Shown in pieces: positions 1 to 7,164 of a stretch of 64,000 nucleotides of DNA. Every line of letters begins with the position of its first letter. Within the stretch, counting starts at the first letter, position 1. The position numbers were made by a program, and so were the translations under genes. This DNA comes from Paenibacillus sp. PAMC 26794. GTDB taxonomy: Bacteria; Bacillota; Bacilli; Paenibacillales; Paenibacillaceae. The notes under the pieces are model-generated. The model worked only from the letters and a program-made list of their open reading frames with translations, was not told where the DNA came from and did not search any database. The DNA is taken from contig NZ_ANHX01000004.1 in assembly GCF_000316035.1 (NCBI RefSeq), forward strand, positions 310,001 through 374,000, read 5' to 3'.

Positions 1-304
1 TGTTCCGCCCATCATAGAAGTAAGAATAGAAACGTGTGGAGTTCTTGAAGAAACTGGACGGGACCGCATTCATCAGGGGAGAAGCATGTCTTGGTTCTTG
101 GTACAAGAGTTGCTCCACCTGAATGTTGAGCGCGTTCGCAATATGATGTAACGTGACCAGATCAAGTGTAATATCTCCGCTCTCATATTTGGATAGGGTG
201 CCTTTGCTCTTGAAAATCTGATCCGCAAGCTGTTGAATGGTCAGTCCCCGCCACTTCCGAAAGTTTCGTATTTTCTTGCCAACTTCCTGATTGATATTGT
301 TCAT
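1..304 (-). CDS. XRE/Cro-type HTH transcriptional regulator (partial, C-terminus beyond window)
   Basis: This gene reads leftward off the window edge, so only about 101 residues are visible. The ATG at 304-302 follows an AAGGAGAA ribosome binding site. Residues about 9-64 form a typical XRE helix-turn-helix: GKKIRNFRKWRGLTIQQLAD, then KGTLSKYESGD, then HHIANALNIQVEQLL. The following stretch (QEPRHASPLMNAV onward) looks like the start of a C-terminal sensing domain, perhaps a cupin, which is cut off. It is divergently arranged with the PatB-like lyase gene, with about 250 bp between them holding direct repeats and a palindrome. Control of that neighbour or of itself is inferred from position only. 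Confidence 0.85.
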   Translation of the reverse strand, partial: MNNINQEVGKKIRNFRKWRGLTIQQLADQIFKSKGTLSKYESGDITLDLVTLHHIANALNIQVEQLLYQEPRHASPLMNAVPSSFFKNSTRFYSYFYDGRN

Positions 305-342
305 AACCGGTTCTCCTTATGCCAATGTTTCTTGAGAGTACG

Positions 343-375
343 TGAAAATGATGAAAGTCATTCATGAAAATGATG
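343..375. promoter_or_regulatory. Direct repeat, possible operator
   Basis: TGAAAATGATG occurs at 343-353 and again at 365-375, a 22-bp period or about two helical turns. It lies just upstream of the XRE regulator start, in the divergent intergenic region. This suits an autoregulatory operator, but no known motif is matched. Confidence 0.35.
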
Positions 376-460
376 TTATATGAGAAATATATCACTTTTT
401 CGTCGAAATACCTATTCTGGAGAAACAATAAACTTCATTTGTTTCGTCAGAATAGATTGT

Positions 461-477
461 ATTGCATTTGATGCAAT
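461..477. promoter_or_regulatory. Palindrome ATTGCAT-N3-ATGCAAT, possible operator of the PatB-like gene
   Basis: A perfect 7-3-7 palindrome lies about 80 bp upstream of the lyase start. It overlaps the -35 part of a plausible promoter: TTGATG at 468-473, then 17 bp, then AATAAT at 491-496. The position suits a repressor or activator site, perhaps for the adjacent XRE protein. This is inference. Confidence 0.35.
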
Positions 478-554
478 TTCTACGTCATGGAATAATAGAT
501 ATCATACGACACGAACCGACAATGAAAAGTTGAGCAGACAGAGGAGCAGAAGCT

Positions 555-1775
555 ATGAAATATAACTTTGATGAGATTATTGACCGCACAGGAACAAATG
601 CCATGAATACGGATGGTTTCCGTCAATATATTTTTAACGCCACAGAAGATATGACTTTTCCATTCAAAGATGAAGAATTCATTCGCATGTGGATTGCAGA
701 TATGGAGTTCGCCACACCTCCCGAGATTCTGGATGCAGTCAAGCAGCGTCTGGACCGTAGAATCATGGGTTACTCTCAAGTGTTCGATCCTTCATATTAC
801 GAAGCTGTTTCGAATTGGATGAAAAGATACTATGACTGGTCCTTCCCGAAGGAGCATTTGGAGACTTCGAACGGGATCATTCCCGCTTTATATGAATTGG
901 TGGAATATATCTGTCAATCGGATGAGAAAGTACTGATCGTGACCCCGTCTTATGGTTTCTTCAAGTCAGCTGCGGAGCATAACAATCTTGAACTGGTGTG
1001 TTCGGATATGATCAACGAGCAGGGGCGTTACTCTATTGATTTTGAGGATTTTGAAGCCAAGGCCAAGGACGAAAAGGTAAGGGTATGTATTTTCTGTAAC
1101 CCGCATAATCCATCTGGACGTGTCTGGACAACGGAGGAGCTGCAACGTGTGGGTGAAATCTGCCTGAGGAACAATGTATGGGTCATTTCGGATGAAATTC
1201 ACTGTGATCTGCTGCGGACTGGCAAGAAACATACGCCACTCGCGAAGCTGTTTCCGGATACGGATCGAATCATTACATGCATGTCTCCGAGCAAAACATT
1301 CAATATGGCTGGTCTGATGTTCTCCAATGTCATCATTCCGAATAAGGAACTTCGAGACATCTGGCAGGCACGCCATTATGGTTTCAAAAACCCACTGAGC
1401 ATCGCTGCCACTCAAGCGGCTTACGAAACAGGTGATGAATGGCTGAAACAATTAAAAGGTTATTTAGACGCCAATTTCGCCTGCGTAGAACAGTATTTGA
1501 AGCAGCATCTGCCACTGGCCGTCTTTCACATCCCGGAAGCCACATATCTGGCCTGGATCGATATTTCGGCATATGCTCCCCATAATGTAAGTTTACCTTT
1601 ATTCTTCGCTGAGCAAGCGGGTGTATTGCTCGAAGATGGTCATATGTTTGTAGCCAATGGTGAGGGTTGCATTCGGTTGAATCTGGCTTGTCCCCGTTCT
1701 GTCCTTCAGGAAGGGTTGCGGAGAATTAGCAGTGTGCTTGTAAAAGAAGTCGAAGAGGTACCCGTTCAAGTCTAA
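555..1775 (+). CDS. patB: PatB/MalY-type PLP-dependent C-S lyase (cystathionine beta-lyase family)
   Basis: A 406-residue fold-type I PLP enzyme of the MalY/PatB group. Members cleave C-S bonds in cystathionine or related thioethers to give pyruvate, ammonia and a thiol; some act as aminotransferases. Visible signatures are NPHNPSG (182-188) around the cofactor-binding Asn, SDEIHCDL (212-219) with the pyridine-N Asp, and SPSKTFNMAGL with the Schiff-base lysine K247. The length is near the usual 390-400. GAGGAG lies 9 bases before the ATG. The gene appears monocistronic and divergent from an XRE regulator. Substrate choice (methionine metabolism or thiol detoxification) cannot be read from the sequence. 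Confidence 0.9.
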   Translation: MKYNFDEIIDRTGTNAMNTDGFRQYIFNATEDMTFPFKDEEFIRMWIADMEFATPPEILDAVKQRLDRRIMGYSQVFDPSYYEAVSNWMKRYYDWSFPKEHLETSNGIIPALYELVEYICQSDEKVLIVTPSYGFFKSAAEHNNLELVCSDMINEQGRYSIDFEDFEAKAKDEKVRVCIFCNPHNPSGRVWTTEELQRVGEICLRNNVWVISDEIHCDLLRTGKKHTPLAKLFPDTDRIITCMSPSKTFNMAGLMFSNVIIPNKELRDIWQARHYGFKNPLSIAATQAAYETGDEWLKQLKGYLDANFACVEQYLKQHLPLAVFHIPEATYLAWIDISAYAPHNVSLPLFFAEQAGVLLEDGHMFVANGEGCIRLNLACPRSVLQEGLRRISSVLVKEVEEVPVQV

Positions 1776-1925
1776 ATTCATCAAGTCATCACGCAACAGC
1801 GAGGTGGCTTTTTGTGATGAGTGTACGGAATGCAGCAAGAACAAGGTGTATTTCTAGGTGAACTTATACCCTGATGCGCAATTCTGGTCTGCTGTCCCCG
1901 GTTATGTTAAAATGGTGGATAGTCT

Positions 1926-2039
1926 ATGAGTTGCATGACATGCGGCTCTCAGAAGGAAGAGCCCAGTAGTTGGGCTGCACGAAACTGCATTCACCAGGGG
2001 AAAGGAGCCTATACATATGTTTGGAAACGATTGGGATAA
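1926..2039 (+). CDS. Possible 37-codon CxxC peptide overlapping the start of ung
   Basis: ATG 1926 opens a 37-residue frame that begins MSCMTCGS and contains a third Cys (ARNC). It ends at TAA 2037-2039, 23 nt inside the ung coding region. GGTGG lies 7 bases upstream of the ATG. It could be a small metal-binding peptide, a leader that couples translation to ung, or chance. The strong separate ribosome site of ung argues that coupling is not needed. Support is weak. Confidence 0.25.
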   Translation: MSCMTCGSQKEEPSSWAARNCIHQGKGAYTYVWKRLG

Positions 2040-2685
2040 GGTGCTTCAGGAAGAGACGGAAGCTGAATATTTTAACAAGATTCGTTACACTCTCGCCGCC
2101 GAGTACAAAACGCAGACGGTCTTTCCGCCCAAAGAAGACCTGTTCTCCGCACTGAAGCTGACGCCATATCATCAGGTTAAGGCTGTTATTATTGGTCAGG
2201 ACCCTTATCACGGAGCGGGTCAGGCTCATGGATTAAGCTTTTCGGTTAGACCGGGGGTGCGTGTACCTCCTTCTCTGAAAAATATCTATAAGGAACTTCA
2301 TGCCGATCTGGACCTGCCGATTCCGAATCATGGATCTCTGGTTCATTGGGCGCAGCAGGGAGTCCTGCTATTAAATGCCGTTCTGACGGTCCGTGAGGGT
2401 CAGCCGAACTCCCATCAGGCATTGGGCTGGCAGACGTTTACGGATGCTGTCATCCGTGCGCTGAATGAACGTTCGGAGCCGATGGTATATATGCTGTGGG
2501 GGAGCCATGCCCAGAAGAAAGGTGCATTTATTAACAGGGACAAACACCTGGTACTGGAGTCTACACATCCCAGTCCGCTGGCTGCGCATCGTGGATTCCT
2601 CGGCAGTCGTCCCTTTTCCAAAGCCAATGACTTCTTGACCTCCAAAGGTATTGAACCGATCGATTGGAAGATACCTGAAAACTAG
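2017..2685 (+). CDS. ung: Uracil-DNA glycosylase, family 1
   Basis: A 222-residue UDG that removes uracil from DNA in base-excision repair. It carries the family-1 water-activating motif GQDPYH (60-65, catalytic D62), the uracil-binding loop LLLNAVLT (117-124) and the DNA-intercalation motif HPSPLAAHRGF (184-194, H184). Length matches the usual 220-230. The start is supported by AAAGGAG upstream of ATG 2017. The next gene begins 19 bp after the stop and may be cotranscribed. Confidence 0.97.
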   Translation: MFGNDWDKVLQEETEAEYFNKIRYTLAAEYKTQTVFPPKEDLFSALKLTPYHQVKAVIIGQDPYHGAGQAHGLSFSVRPGVRVPPSLKNIYKELHADLDLPIPNHGSLVHWAQQGVLLLNAVLTVREGQPNSHQALGWQTFTDAVIRALNERSEPMVYMLWGSHAQKKGAFINRDKHLVLESTHPSPLAAHRGFLGSRPFSKANDFLTSKGIEPIDWKIPEN

Positions 2686-2704
2686 ACAGATGGAGGTGAG
2701 AACA

Positions 2705-3124
2705 TTGCGACATTGGATAGGGCGAAAAGTAGCGGTATATCGTGCAACAGGCATACGGGAGCCATTAAAGGGAACGCTGGTCGAGTGGGATGAAGAAGCG
2801 GAATGTGTACGAATCGGACCGAAACGGATTAAGGTATCGTTTGACAATATCGCAATGATCAGACCTCTTCCCGAAGAGAGTCTTCCCTTAAAGAAAGCAC
2901 GTTCTGAAGTGCACAAGGTTGGATATGTGATGAAAAAGGCGATTCAGTTCGAAAATGCGATCTATTTCAAGTCACAGGTTATGATCTGGCGCCGGGCCAA
3001 AATTGTAGCGTTATCCACGACGATTCTGCGTCATGACGAGGATCAGGTTGAACTTGCAGATGGTCGGGTTCTTCGTAAAGACAAGCATATGTTTGTCGTA
3101 CGTTCACGCCGTGGGATACGTTAG
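2705..3124 (+). CDS. Conserved-looking hypothetical protein, TTG start
   Basis: I do not recognise this 139-residue protein. The start chosen is TTG 2705, because GGAGGTGAG (2692-2700) precedes it at proper spacing; an earlier ATG at 2651 lies inside ung and has no ribosome site. The N-terminal half (WIGRKVAVYR, LKGTLVEWDEEAECVRIG) alternates beta-strand-like segments as in small SH3- or Sm-like barrels. The C-terminal half is basic (IWRRAKIVAL, LRKDKHMFVVRSRRG). Nucleic-acid or ribosome association is possible but is inference. It follows ung closely and ends before a terminator. Confidence 0.75.
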   Translation: MRHWIGRKVAVYRATGIREPLKGTLVEWDEEAECVRIGPKRIKVSFDNIAMIRPLPEESLPLKKARSEVHKVGYVMKKAIQFENAIYFKSQVMIWRRAKIVALSTTILRHDEDQVELADGRVLRKDKHMFVVRSRRGIR

Positions 3125-3235
3125 ATATACGAAGATTTAATATTCATTTCATGCAAAAATCATACGGATTTAATGTTTGGTCTGTATATTAGGTAATAAC
3201 AACCCCTTCTAAATTGATGTGTATTGATATGGGAG

Positions 3236-3268
3236 CCCGGCCGGCTGCAAACGGTCGGGTGTTTTTTT
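3236..3268 (+). terminator. Rho-independent terminator
   Basis: CCCGGCCG pairs with CGGTCGGG (8 bp, one G-T) across an 8-nt loop, followed by TTTTTTT. It ends the ung/hypothetical unit. Confidence 0.85.
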
Positions 3269-3337
3269 GTCCAATGGTTCTGTTAACCTGTTGTACATAC
3301 CCATAACATTCATGTTATATATTATTAAAATAGATAT

Positions 3338-3516
3338 ATTGAACTAAACATTTACACGAGAACGTAGAGGGCAGAAATAACCTGAAGAAGCGGAGCGTTC
3401 GCCTTTATCAACAGATTTTCACCTTTGTAAAATTGAATCAAAAAATCTGGGGATAACAGCGATCGGAAGGTTGTTCTGTCATCGAAGTGGCAAGTGTAAA
3501 TATTCTTTAGTTCAAT
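3338..3516. other. 179-nt composite hairpin element of unknown type (structured RNA or MITE-like)
   Basis: This fills most of the 421-bp gap between a terminator and the LOG gene. Five nested pairings can be traced: ATTGAACTAAA 3338-3348 with 3506-3516 (11 bp perfect); ATTTACAC 3350-3357 with 3494-3501 (8 bp perfect); 3370-3383 with 3468-3480 (13 pairs, one bulged A, two G-T); 3396-3409 with 3452-3465 (11 of 14); CAGATTTT 3412-3419 with 3442-3449 (8 bp perfect). No reading frame or transposase is present. It ends 30 bp before the LOG start codon. No target duplication is obvious at the ends. No known riboswitch class is recognised. Confidence 0.7.
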
Positions 3517-3546
3517 CTAAAAGATCACGAGAAGGAGTGAAACCCA

Positions 3547-4131
3547 ATGAAACGTATAGCTGTTTTTGCAGGCTCCAATCCGGGAAATCACCCCGATTAT
3601 ACAGAGAAGGCTGTTCAACTGGGCAAACAGATTGCCGATAGTGGTTATGCACTGGTCTATGGTGGTTCTTGCATGGGCTTGATGGGTGCAGTAGCCGATG
3701 CTGCTCTTGAGCAAGGGGGAGAGGTAATCGGGGTTATGCCTACCGGATTGTTCCGGGGCGAGGTTGTTCACGGAGGGCTCACACAACTGATTGAAGTGGG
3801 AACCATGCATGAACGGAAGGCTACGATGGCTGAATTATCCGATGGATTCATTGCACTTCCCGGAGGTATGGGTACATTTGAAGAACTATTCGAGGTACTG
3901 TGCTGGGCACAGATCGGTATTCATCGTAAGCCTGTTGGCTTATTGAATGTCAACGGATATTATGGACCGCTGATGAAGATGGTAGAACATAGCGTACAGG
4001 AAGGATTCTCCAACACCTCCCATCTCAGTCTGTGGAGTCTGGAAGCTGATCCGGCTGAACTGATCAAACAAATGTCATCCTATATTCCTGCAGAGTTGAC
4101 TCAGAAGTGGTCACAACTCAACGGGAAATGA
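3547..4131 (+). CDS. LOG family protein (cytokinin riboside 5'-monophosphate phosphoribohydrolase-like, TIGR00730 type)
   Basis: A 194-residue Rossmann-fold protein of the lysine-decarboxylase-like/LOG family. It shows the nucleotide-binding [15 protein letters not shown] (39-53), the MHERK motif (87-91) and the family hallmark PGGMGTFEE (105-113). Family members hydrolyse nucleoside 5'-monophosphates to free base and ribose 5-phosphate. The bacterial role is usually nucleotide salvage or damage control rather than hormone synthesis. AGAAGGAG precedes the ATG. The gene is downstream of the large structured element. The old name lysine decarboxylase does not apply. Confidence 0.93.
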   Translation: MKRIAVFAGSNPGNHPDYTEKAVQLGKQIADSGYALVYGGSCMGLMGAVADAALEQGGEVIGVMPTGLFRGEVVHGGLTQLIEVGTMHERKATMAELSDGFIALPGGMGTFEELFEVLCWAQIGIHRKPVGLLNVNGYYGPLMKMVEHSVQEGFSNTSHLSLWSLEADPAELIKQMSSYIPAELTQKWSQLNGK

Positions 4132-4251
4132 GTGCATAAGAAGACGGGCCTGAACCCACTCGTTCCTCGGGAGAATTTTAGATCTGCCCAAGCAAGTTAC
4201 GCTTTTGGACATAGTCTATAGTGTACTTCGATGAAGAGGGGAGTGTCACTC

Positions 4252-4380
4252 ATGAGCGAACTCAAAGGCACAGGTTACGGATACGGCGGAGGTTTTAGTG
4301 GTGGAGCATGGACATCGACAGGCGCAATTCTGGTGTTGTTCATTCTGTTGGTTATCATCTCTCGCACATTCATTCTGTAA
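4252..4380 (+). CDS. YjcZ-like small glycine-rich membrane protein
   Basis: A 42-residue peptide: a Gly/Tyr-rich N-terminus (GTGYGYGGGFSGG) followed by one hydrophobic helix (GAILVLFILLVII) and a short polar tail. This matches the layout of the YjcZ/YjcM sporulation-associated peptides common in Bacilli. GAGGGGAG lies 9 bases before ATG 4252. Sporulation expression is inferred from the family. No toxin-antitoxin partner is visible. Confidence 0.75.
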   Translation: MSELKGTGYGYGGGFSGGAWTSTGAILVLFILLVIISRTFIL

Positions 4381-4524
4381 TTCGGTCAGTATCCCGGGAC
4401 GGGGATCAAGCTGCAGAGGCAGCGCCCGAATAAAAAATGACCTTTCCAAAGAGACGCTGGTATATGCCGGCGTTTCAGGGGAACGGTTTTTTGACGTTTC
4501 CAGCATTCATTAAGTAATTGAAAA

Positions 4525-4560
4525 AGCAAAAACCTGCCCCTGAATAAGGTCAGAAGCAGG
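4525..4560 (-). terminator. Terminator for the small membrane protein gene (minus strand)
   Basis: Read on the minus strand, CCTGC ... CC-TTATTCA-GG ... GCAGG is followed by TTTTTG. It sits about 40 bp after the stop of the 4599-4865 gene. Confidence 0.6.
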
Positions 4561-4598
4561 AGAGAGCCTCCTGAGCCATTAGCTGCGCAACAAGCAGC

Positions 4599-4865
4599 TT
4601 ACACCACAACAGCGGTTTGATTCGGATTACTTAACGATTTCCAGGCGATATATAGCCCGATGGCGGCTGCAATTAAGGAGAGTATTGCTGCAACAATAGC
4701 CAGCTGATCCAGTGTGTTGGGTGAACTGGAGTTAAGAGAACGCTGATTAGCCGTTTTGCCGGATTTGTTTTTGATATGGACAGATGATCTGGAAAGCCTG
4801 GAAGCCGACTGTAACTGGGATGTGTGAGGACGCGTAGGTATCGATTTTTTCTTTGAGGGATTCAA
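4599..4865 (-). CDS. Small tail-anchored membrane protein, unknown
   Basis: An 88-residue protein with a basic, Ser-rich and probably disordered N-terminal half (KKKSIPTRPH) and one C-terminal hydrophobic helix (LAIVAAILSLIAAAIGLYIAW). The N-terminus is probably cytoplasmic. The start is TTG 4865, chosen because AAGGAGG lies 7 bases upstream on the minus strand and no ATG is nearby. No family is recognised. It converges with the YjcZ-like gene. Confidence 0.65.
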   Translation of the reverse strand: MNPSKKKSIPTRPHTSQLQSASRLSRSSVHIKNKSGKTANQRSLNSSSPNTLDQLAIVAAILSLIAAAIGLYIAWKSLSNPNQTAVVV

Positions 4866-5096
4866 TAGTCAACCTCCTTATAACGGAGTTCAGTGCTTCC
4901 ATCGTTCATACTATGTTATGTCGATTTTCAGATTGAGTTCGCAAAAATGAGTGAATCCCCAGCCCGTTAGATGTTGAACCCGGTCGCTAGTATCAGCGGA
5001 ACAGGCAACCCATTATACGCACTGTTAATACAGGTCTAACAAACGGTGTTTATAGTGAGGATCATAGAGTGAAGCTTGAACACAGGAGGCGCTGGA

Positions 5097-5834
5097 ATGA
5101 GGAACATGGAGATTATTGCCCATCGCGGTGCATCTGCCGTATGCCCGGAGAATACGATGAGCGCTTTTGAACGAAGTCTGGAGCTTGGAGCCACAGGCAT
5201 TGAGACCGATGTGCAGATGACGAGTGATGGCAGACTGGTACTGATTCATGATGAGACGTTAAGCCGAACTGGCGGCGCAGAAGGTTGGGTTAAAGATACG
5301 ACTTACGATCAATTGCGCACACGGGATGCGGGGTCCTGGTTCCATGCTGATTTTACCGGGGAACGTATTCCTTCTCTGGAGGAGTTATTCAAGCTCGTAC
5401 AGGGGAAAGGAACACTGCTTAATCTGGAATTGAAAAATGGTATTGTGAGTTATAAAGGGATGGAAGAGAAGGTTATACAGGCGATCCGGGACTGGAATTT
5501 GGAGCAACAGGTCGTGCTGTCGAGCTTCAATCATGCTTCGCTCGTGAGATGTAAACGTCTTGCCCCGGAGATTCGTACAGCACTTCTATATATGGAAAAG
5601 TTGTACCGTCCCTATGATTATGCCGCCAAACTCGAAGCTTCCGGCCTTCATCCCTACAAGCTGGCGGTCACACAAGAAGATGTTGCTGCTGCATTGGCAC
5701 ATGGCGTTGTTACCTATCCATTTACGGTGAATGATCCTGCCGAGATGCAGGCCATGATTGACATGGGTGTGCAAGGGATCATTACCGATGTTCCGGATGT
5801 CCTGGCATCCTTACTTACGGTACATGCCCGTTAA
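5097..5834 (+). CDS. ugpQ: Glycerophosphodiester phosphodiesterase
   Basis: A 245-residue cytoplasmic GDPD-family TIM barrel that hydrolyses glycerophosphodiesters to sn-glycerol 3-phosphate and an alcohol. It has the catalytic HRG (H9-R10), metal ligands in GIETDVQMT (E36, D38), IHD (H51) and LLNLELKNG. There is no signal peptide, so the substrate is imported or internal deacylated lipid. ATG 5097 was chosen because AGGAGG (5084-5089) lies 7 bases before it; the longer TTG frame would begin upstream of that site. Confidence 0.92.
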   Translation: MRNMEIIAHRGASAVCPENTMSAFERSLELGATGIETDVQMTSDGRLVLIHDETLSRTGGAEGWVKDTTYDQLRTRDAGSWFHADFTGERIPSLEELFKLVQGKGTLLNLELKNGIVSYKGMEEKVIQAIRDWNLEQQVVLSSFNHASLVRCKRLAPEIRTALLYMEKLYRPYDYAAKLEASGLHPYKLAVTQEDVAAALAHGVVTYPFTVNDPAEMQAMIDMGVQGIITDVPDVLASLLTVHAR

Positions 5835-5872
5835 ACGAGTCTGTATTTTACATGTTCTACATATGCAATGAT

Positions 5873-5913
5873 AAGGCTGTGTTCGAGCTTTTTGGCTCCT
5901 GCGCAGCCTTTTT
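5873..5913 (+). terminator. Probable terminator after the GDPD gene
   Basis: AAGGCTG (5873-5879) pairs with CAGCCTT (5904-5910) across a long, partly paired loop, then TTTTT. Confidence 0.5.
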
Positions 5914-5970
5914 GCGTGTGAAATTGTGTGCGAATCTTCATATATGCAATAAACATGTCCTATTTGTCCA

Positions 5971-5999
5971 TTGCCAGAGCCCGTGGATTCACTTACAAT
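5971..5999 (+). promoter_or_regulatory. SigA-type promoter of the iron-permease operon
   Basis: TTGCCA (5971-5976), a 17-bp spacer, then TACAAT (5994-5999). The Fur-like box begins 12 bp downstream, near the predicted transcription start. Confidence 0.6.
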
Positions 6000-6011
6000 G
6001 GTCTATGGGAA

Positions 6012-6026
6012 TGAGAATCAATATCA
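6012..6026 (+). promoter_or_regulatory. Fur box
   Basis: TGAGAAT-C-AATATCA matches the 7-1-7 Fur consensus TGATAAT-N-ATTATCA at 12 of 14 arm positions. It covers the transcription start region of the FecCD operon, so repression in iron-replete cells is expected. Confidence 0.75.
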
Positions 6027-6059
6027 TTAAAGTTCGGTATTTATAGAGAGGTGATTGTT

Positions 6060-6110
6060 ATGTACATAGGTTTGATCGACTCCACTCATAACGAGGGTGG
6101 GCGCGTATGA
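6060..6110 (+). CDS. 16-codon leader peptide overlapping the first permease
   Basis: ATG 6060 opens MYIGLIDSTHNEGGRV and stops at TGA 6108-6110, which overlaps the permease ATG (ATGA). GAGG in AGAGAGGTGAT lies 8 bases before the ATG. Good initiation signal plus stop-start overlap suggests translational coupling. The peptide has no run of one amino acid, so classical attenuation is not apparent. Confidence 0.5.
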   Translation: MYIGLIDSTHNEGGRV

Positions 6111-7162
6111 GTTCACAAGCTTCACCAGCAAACCATAATCCGGAATCACCCACAGCGAAGATACATACTCGTCCGTGGGCAGCCACACTTATTCTTACAG
6201 GGGGAGTTTTGCTACTCGCTCTGGGTATGGCGTTGTCCATTTCATTTGGCGCTGCTGATATTAAGCTTAGTGTCGTCTGGAAGGCTATCTTTGATTTCAA
6301 TCCTGAATTGACTCCGCATCAGATCATATGGGAGATCCGGTTGCCGCGTATTCTTGGCGGGGCGATGGTAGGTGCATGCTTCGCTGTAGCTGGTGCGATC
6401 ATGCAAGGTATGACTCGTAACCCGCTGGCCGATTCGGGTCTGCTTGGGCTGAATGCGGGCGCTGGATTTGCGCTTGCGATCTGTTTTGCCTTTTTCCCGG
6501 GCTTGCCGTTTATGTACATCATTATGTACTCATTCATTGGAGCAGGGCTTGGAGTCCTGTTAGTGTATGGTTTTGGTGCAGCTTCCAAATCGGGTCTTAC
6601 ACCACTACGCCTTGTGCTTGCAGGTGCGGCTGTCTCAGCGATGTTGTCGGCACTCAGTGAAGGGATTGCATTGTATTTCAGAATTGGACAAGATCTGGCT
6701 TTCTGGACAGCCGGTGGTGTAGCCGGAACGAAGTGGTCTCAACTTGAGGTCATGTTCCCGTGGGTACTCGCTGCACTGATTGCAGGTCTTCTCATCTCCC
6801 GTTCCATAACTCTGCTTAGCCTCGGAGAAGATATTGCCGTTGGCTTAGGGCAACGTACCGGGCTTATCAAGCTCGTGGGCCTGATTGTTGTACTGATCCT
6901 CGCGGGTACAGCTGTGTCCGTTGTAGGTGCGGTTGGTTTTGTTGGACTCATTATTCCCCACCTTACGCGAAAAATAGTTGGGGTGGATTATCGTTGGATT
7001 ATTCCATGTTCCGCTGTGATGGGCAGTCTGTTGCTTGTATTTGCGGATCTGGCTGCACGAATGATTAACCCGCCGTACGAGACGCCAATTGGCGCATTGG
7101 TTGCCCTCATCGGGGTACCATTCTTCCTGTATCTGGCGCGTAAAGAAAGGAGGACTCTGTAA
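6107..7162 (+). CDS. FecCD-family iron-siderophore ABC transporter permease
   Basis: A 351-residue integral membrane permease with a hydrophobic pattern fitting about 9-10 helices after a polar 25-residue N-terminus. The family motif GGAMVGACFAVAGAIMQG followed by TRNPLADSGLLG is clear, as is the C-terminal GLIIPHLTRKIVG coupling region. It should pair with the next gene to form a heterodimeric channel for ferric siderophore. A Fur box lies upstream. No binding lipoprotein or FecE-type ATPase is encoded nearby, so these subunits must come from other loci, as B. subtilis uses YusV with several permeases. Confidence 0.95.
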   Translation: MSSQASPANHNPESPTAKIHTRPWAATLILTGGVLLLALGMALSISFGAADIKLSVVWKAIFDFNPELTPHQIIWEIRLPRILGGAMVGACFAVAGAIMQGMTRNPLADSGLLGLNAGAGFALAICFAFFPGLPFMYIIMYSFIGAGLGVLLVYGFGAASKSGLTPLRLVLAGAAVSAMLSALSEGIALYFRIGQDLAFWTAGGVAGTKWSQLEVMFPWVLAALIAGLLISRSITLLSLGEDIAVGLGQRTGLIKLVGLIVVLILAGTAVSVVGAVGFVGLIIPHLTRKIVGVDYRWIIPCSAVMGSLLLVFADLAARMINPPYETPIGALVALIGVPFFLYLARKERRTL

Positions 7163-7164
7163 CG

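Noticed and set aside
3338..3516. T-box, S-box or other known riboswitch
   Set aside because: No T-box sequence, no S-box core and no terminator/antiterminator pair next to the start codon; the structure is a single long nested hairpin.
5852..6046. A 64-codon plus-strand frame upstream of the Fur box
   Set aside because: It crosses a probable terminator, the iron-operon promoter and the Fur box, and has no ribosome site.
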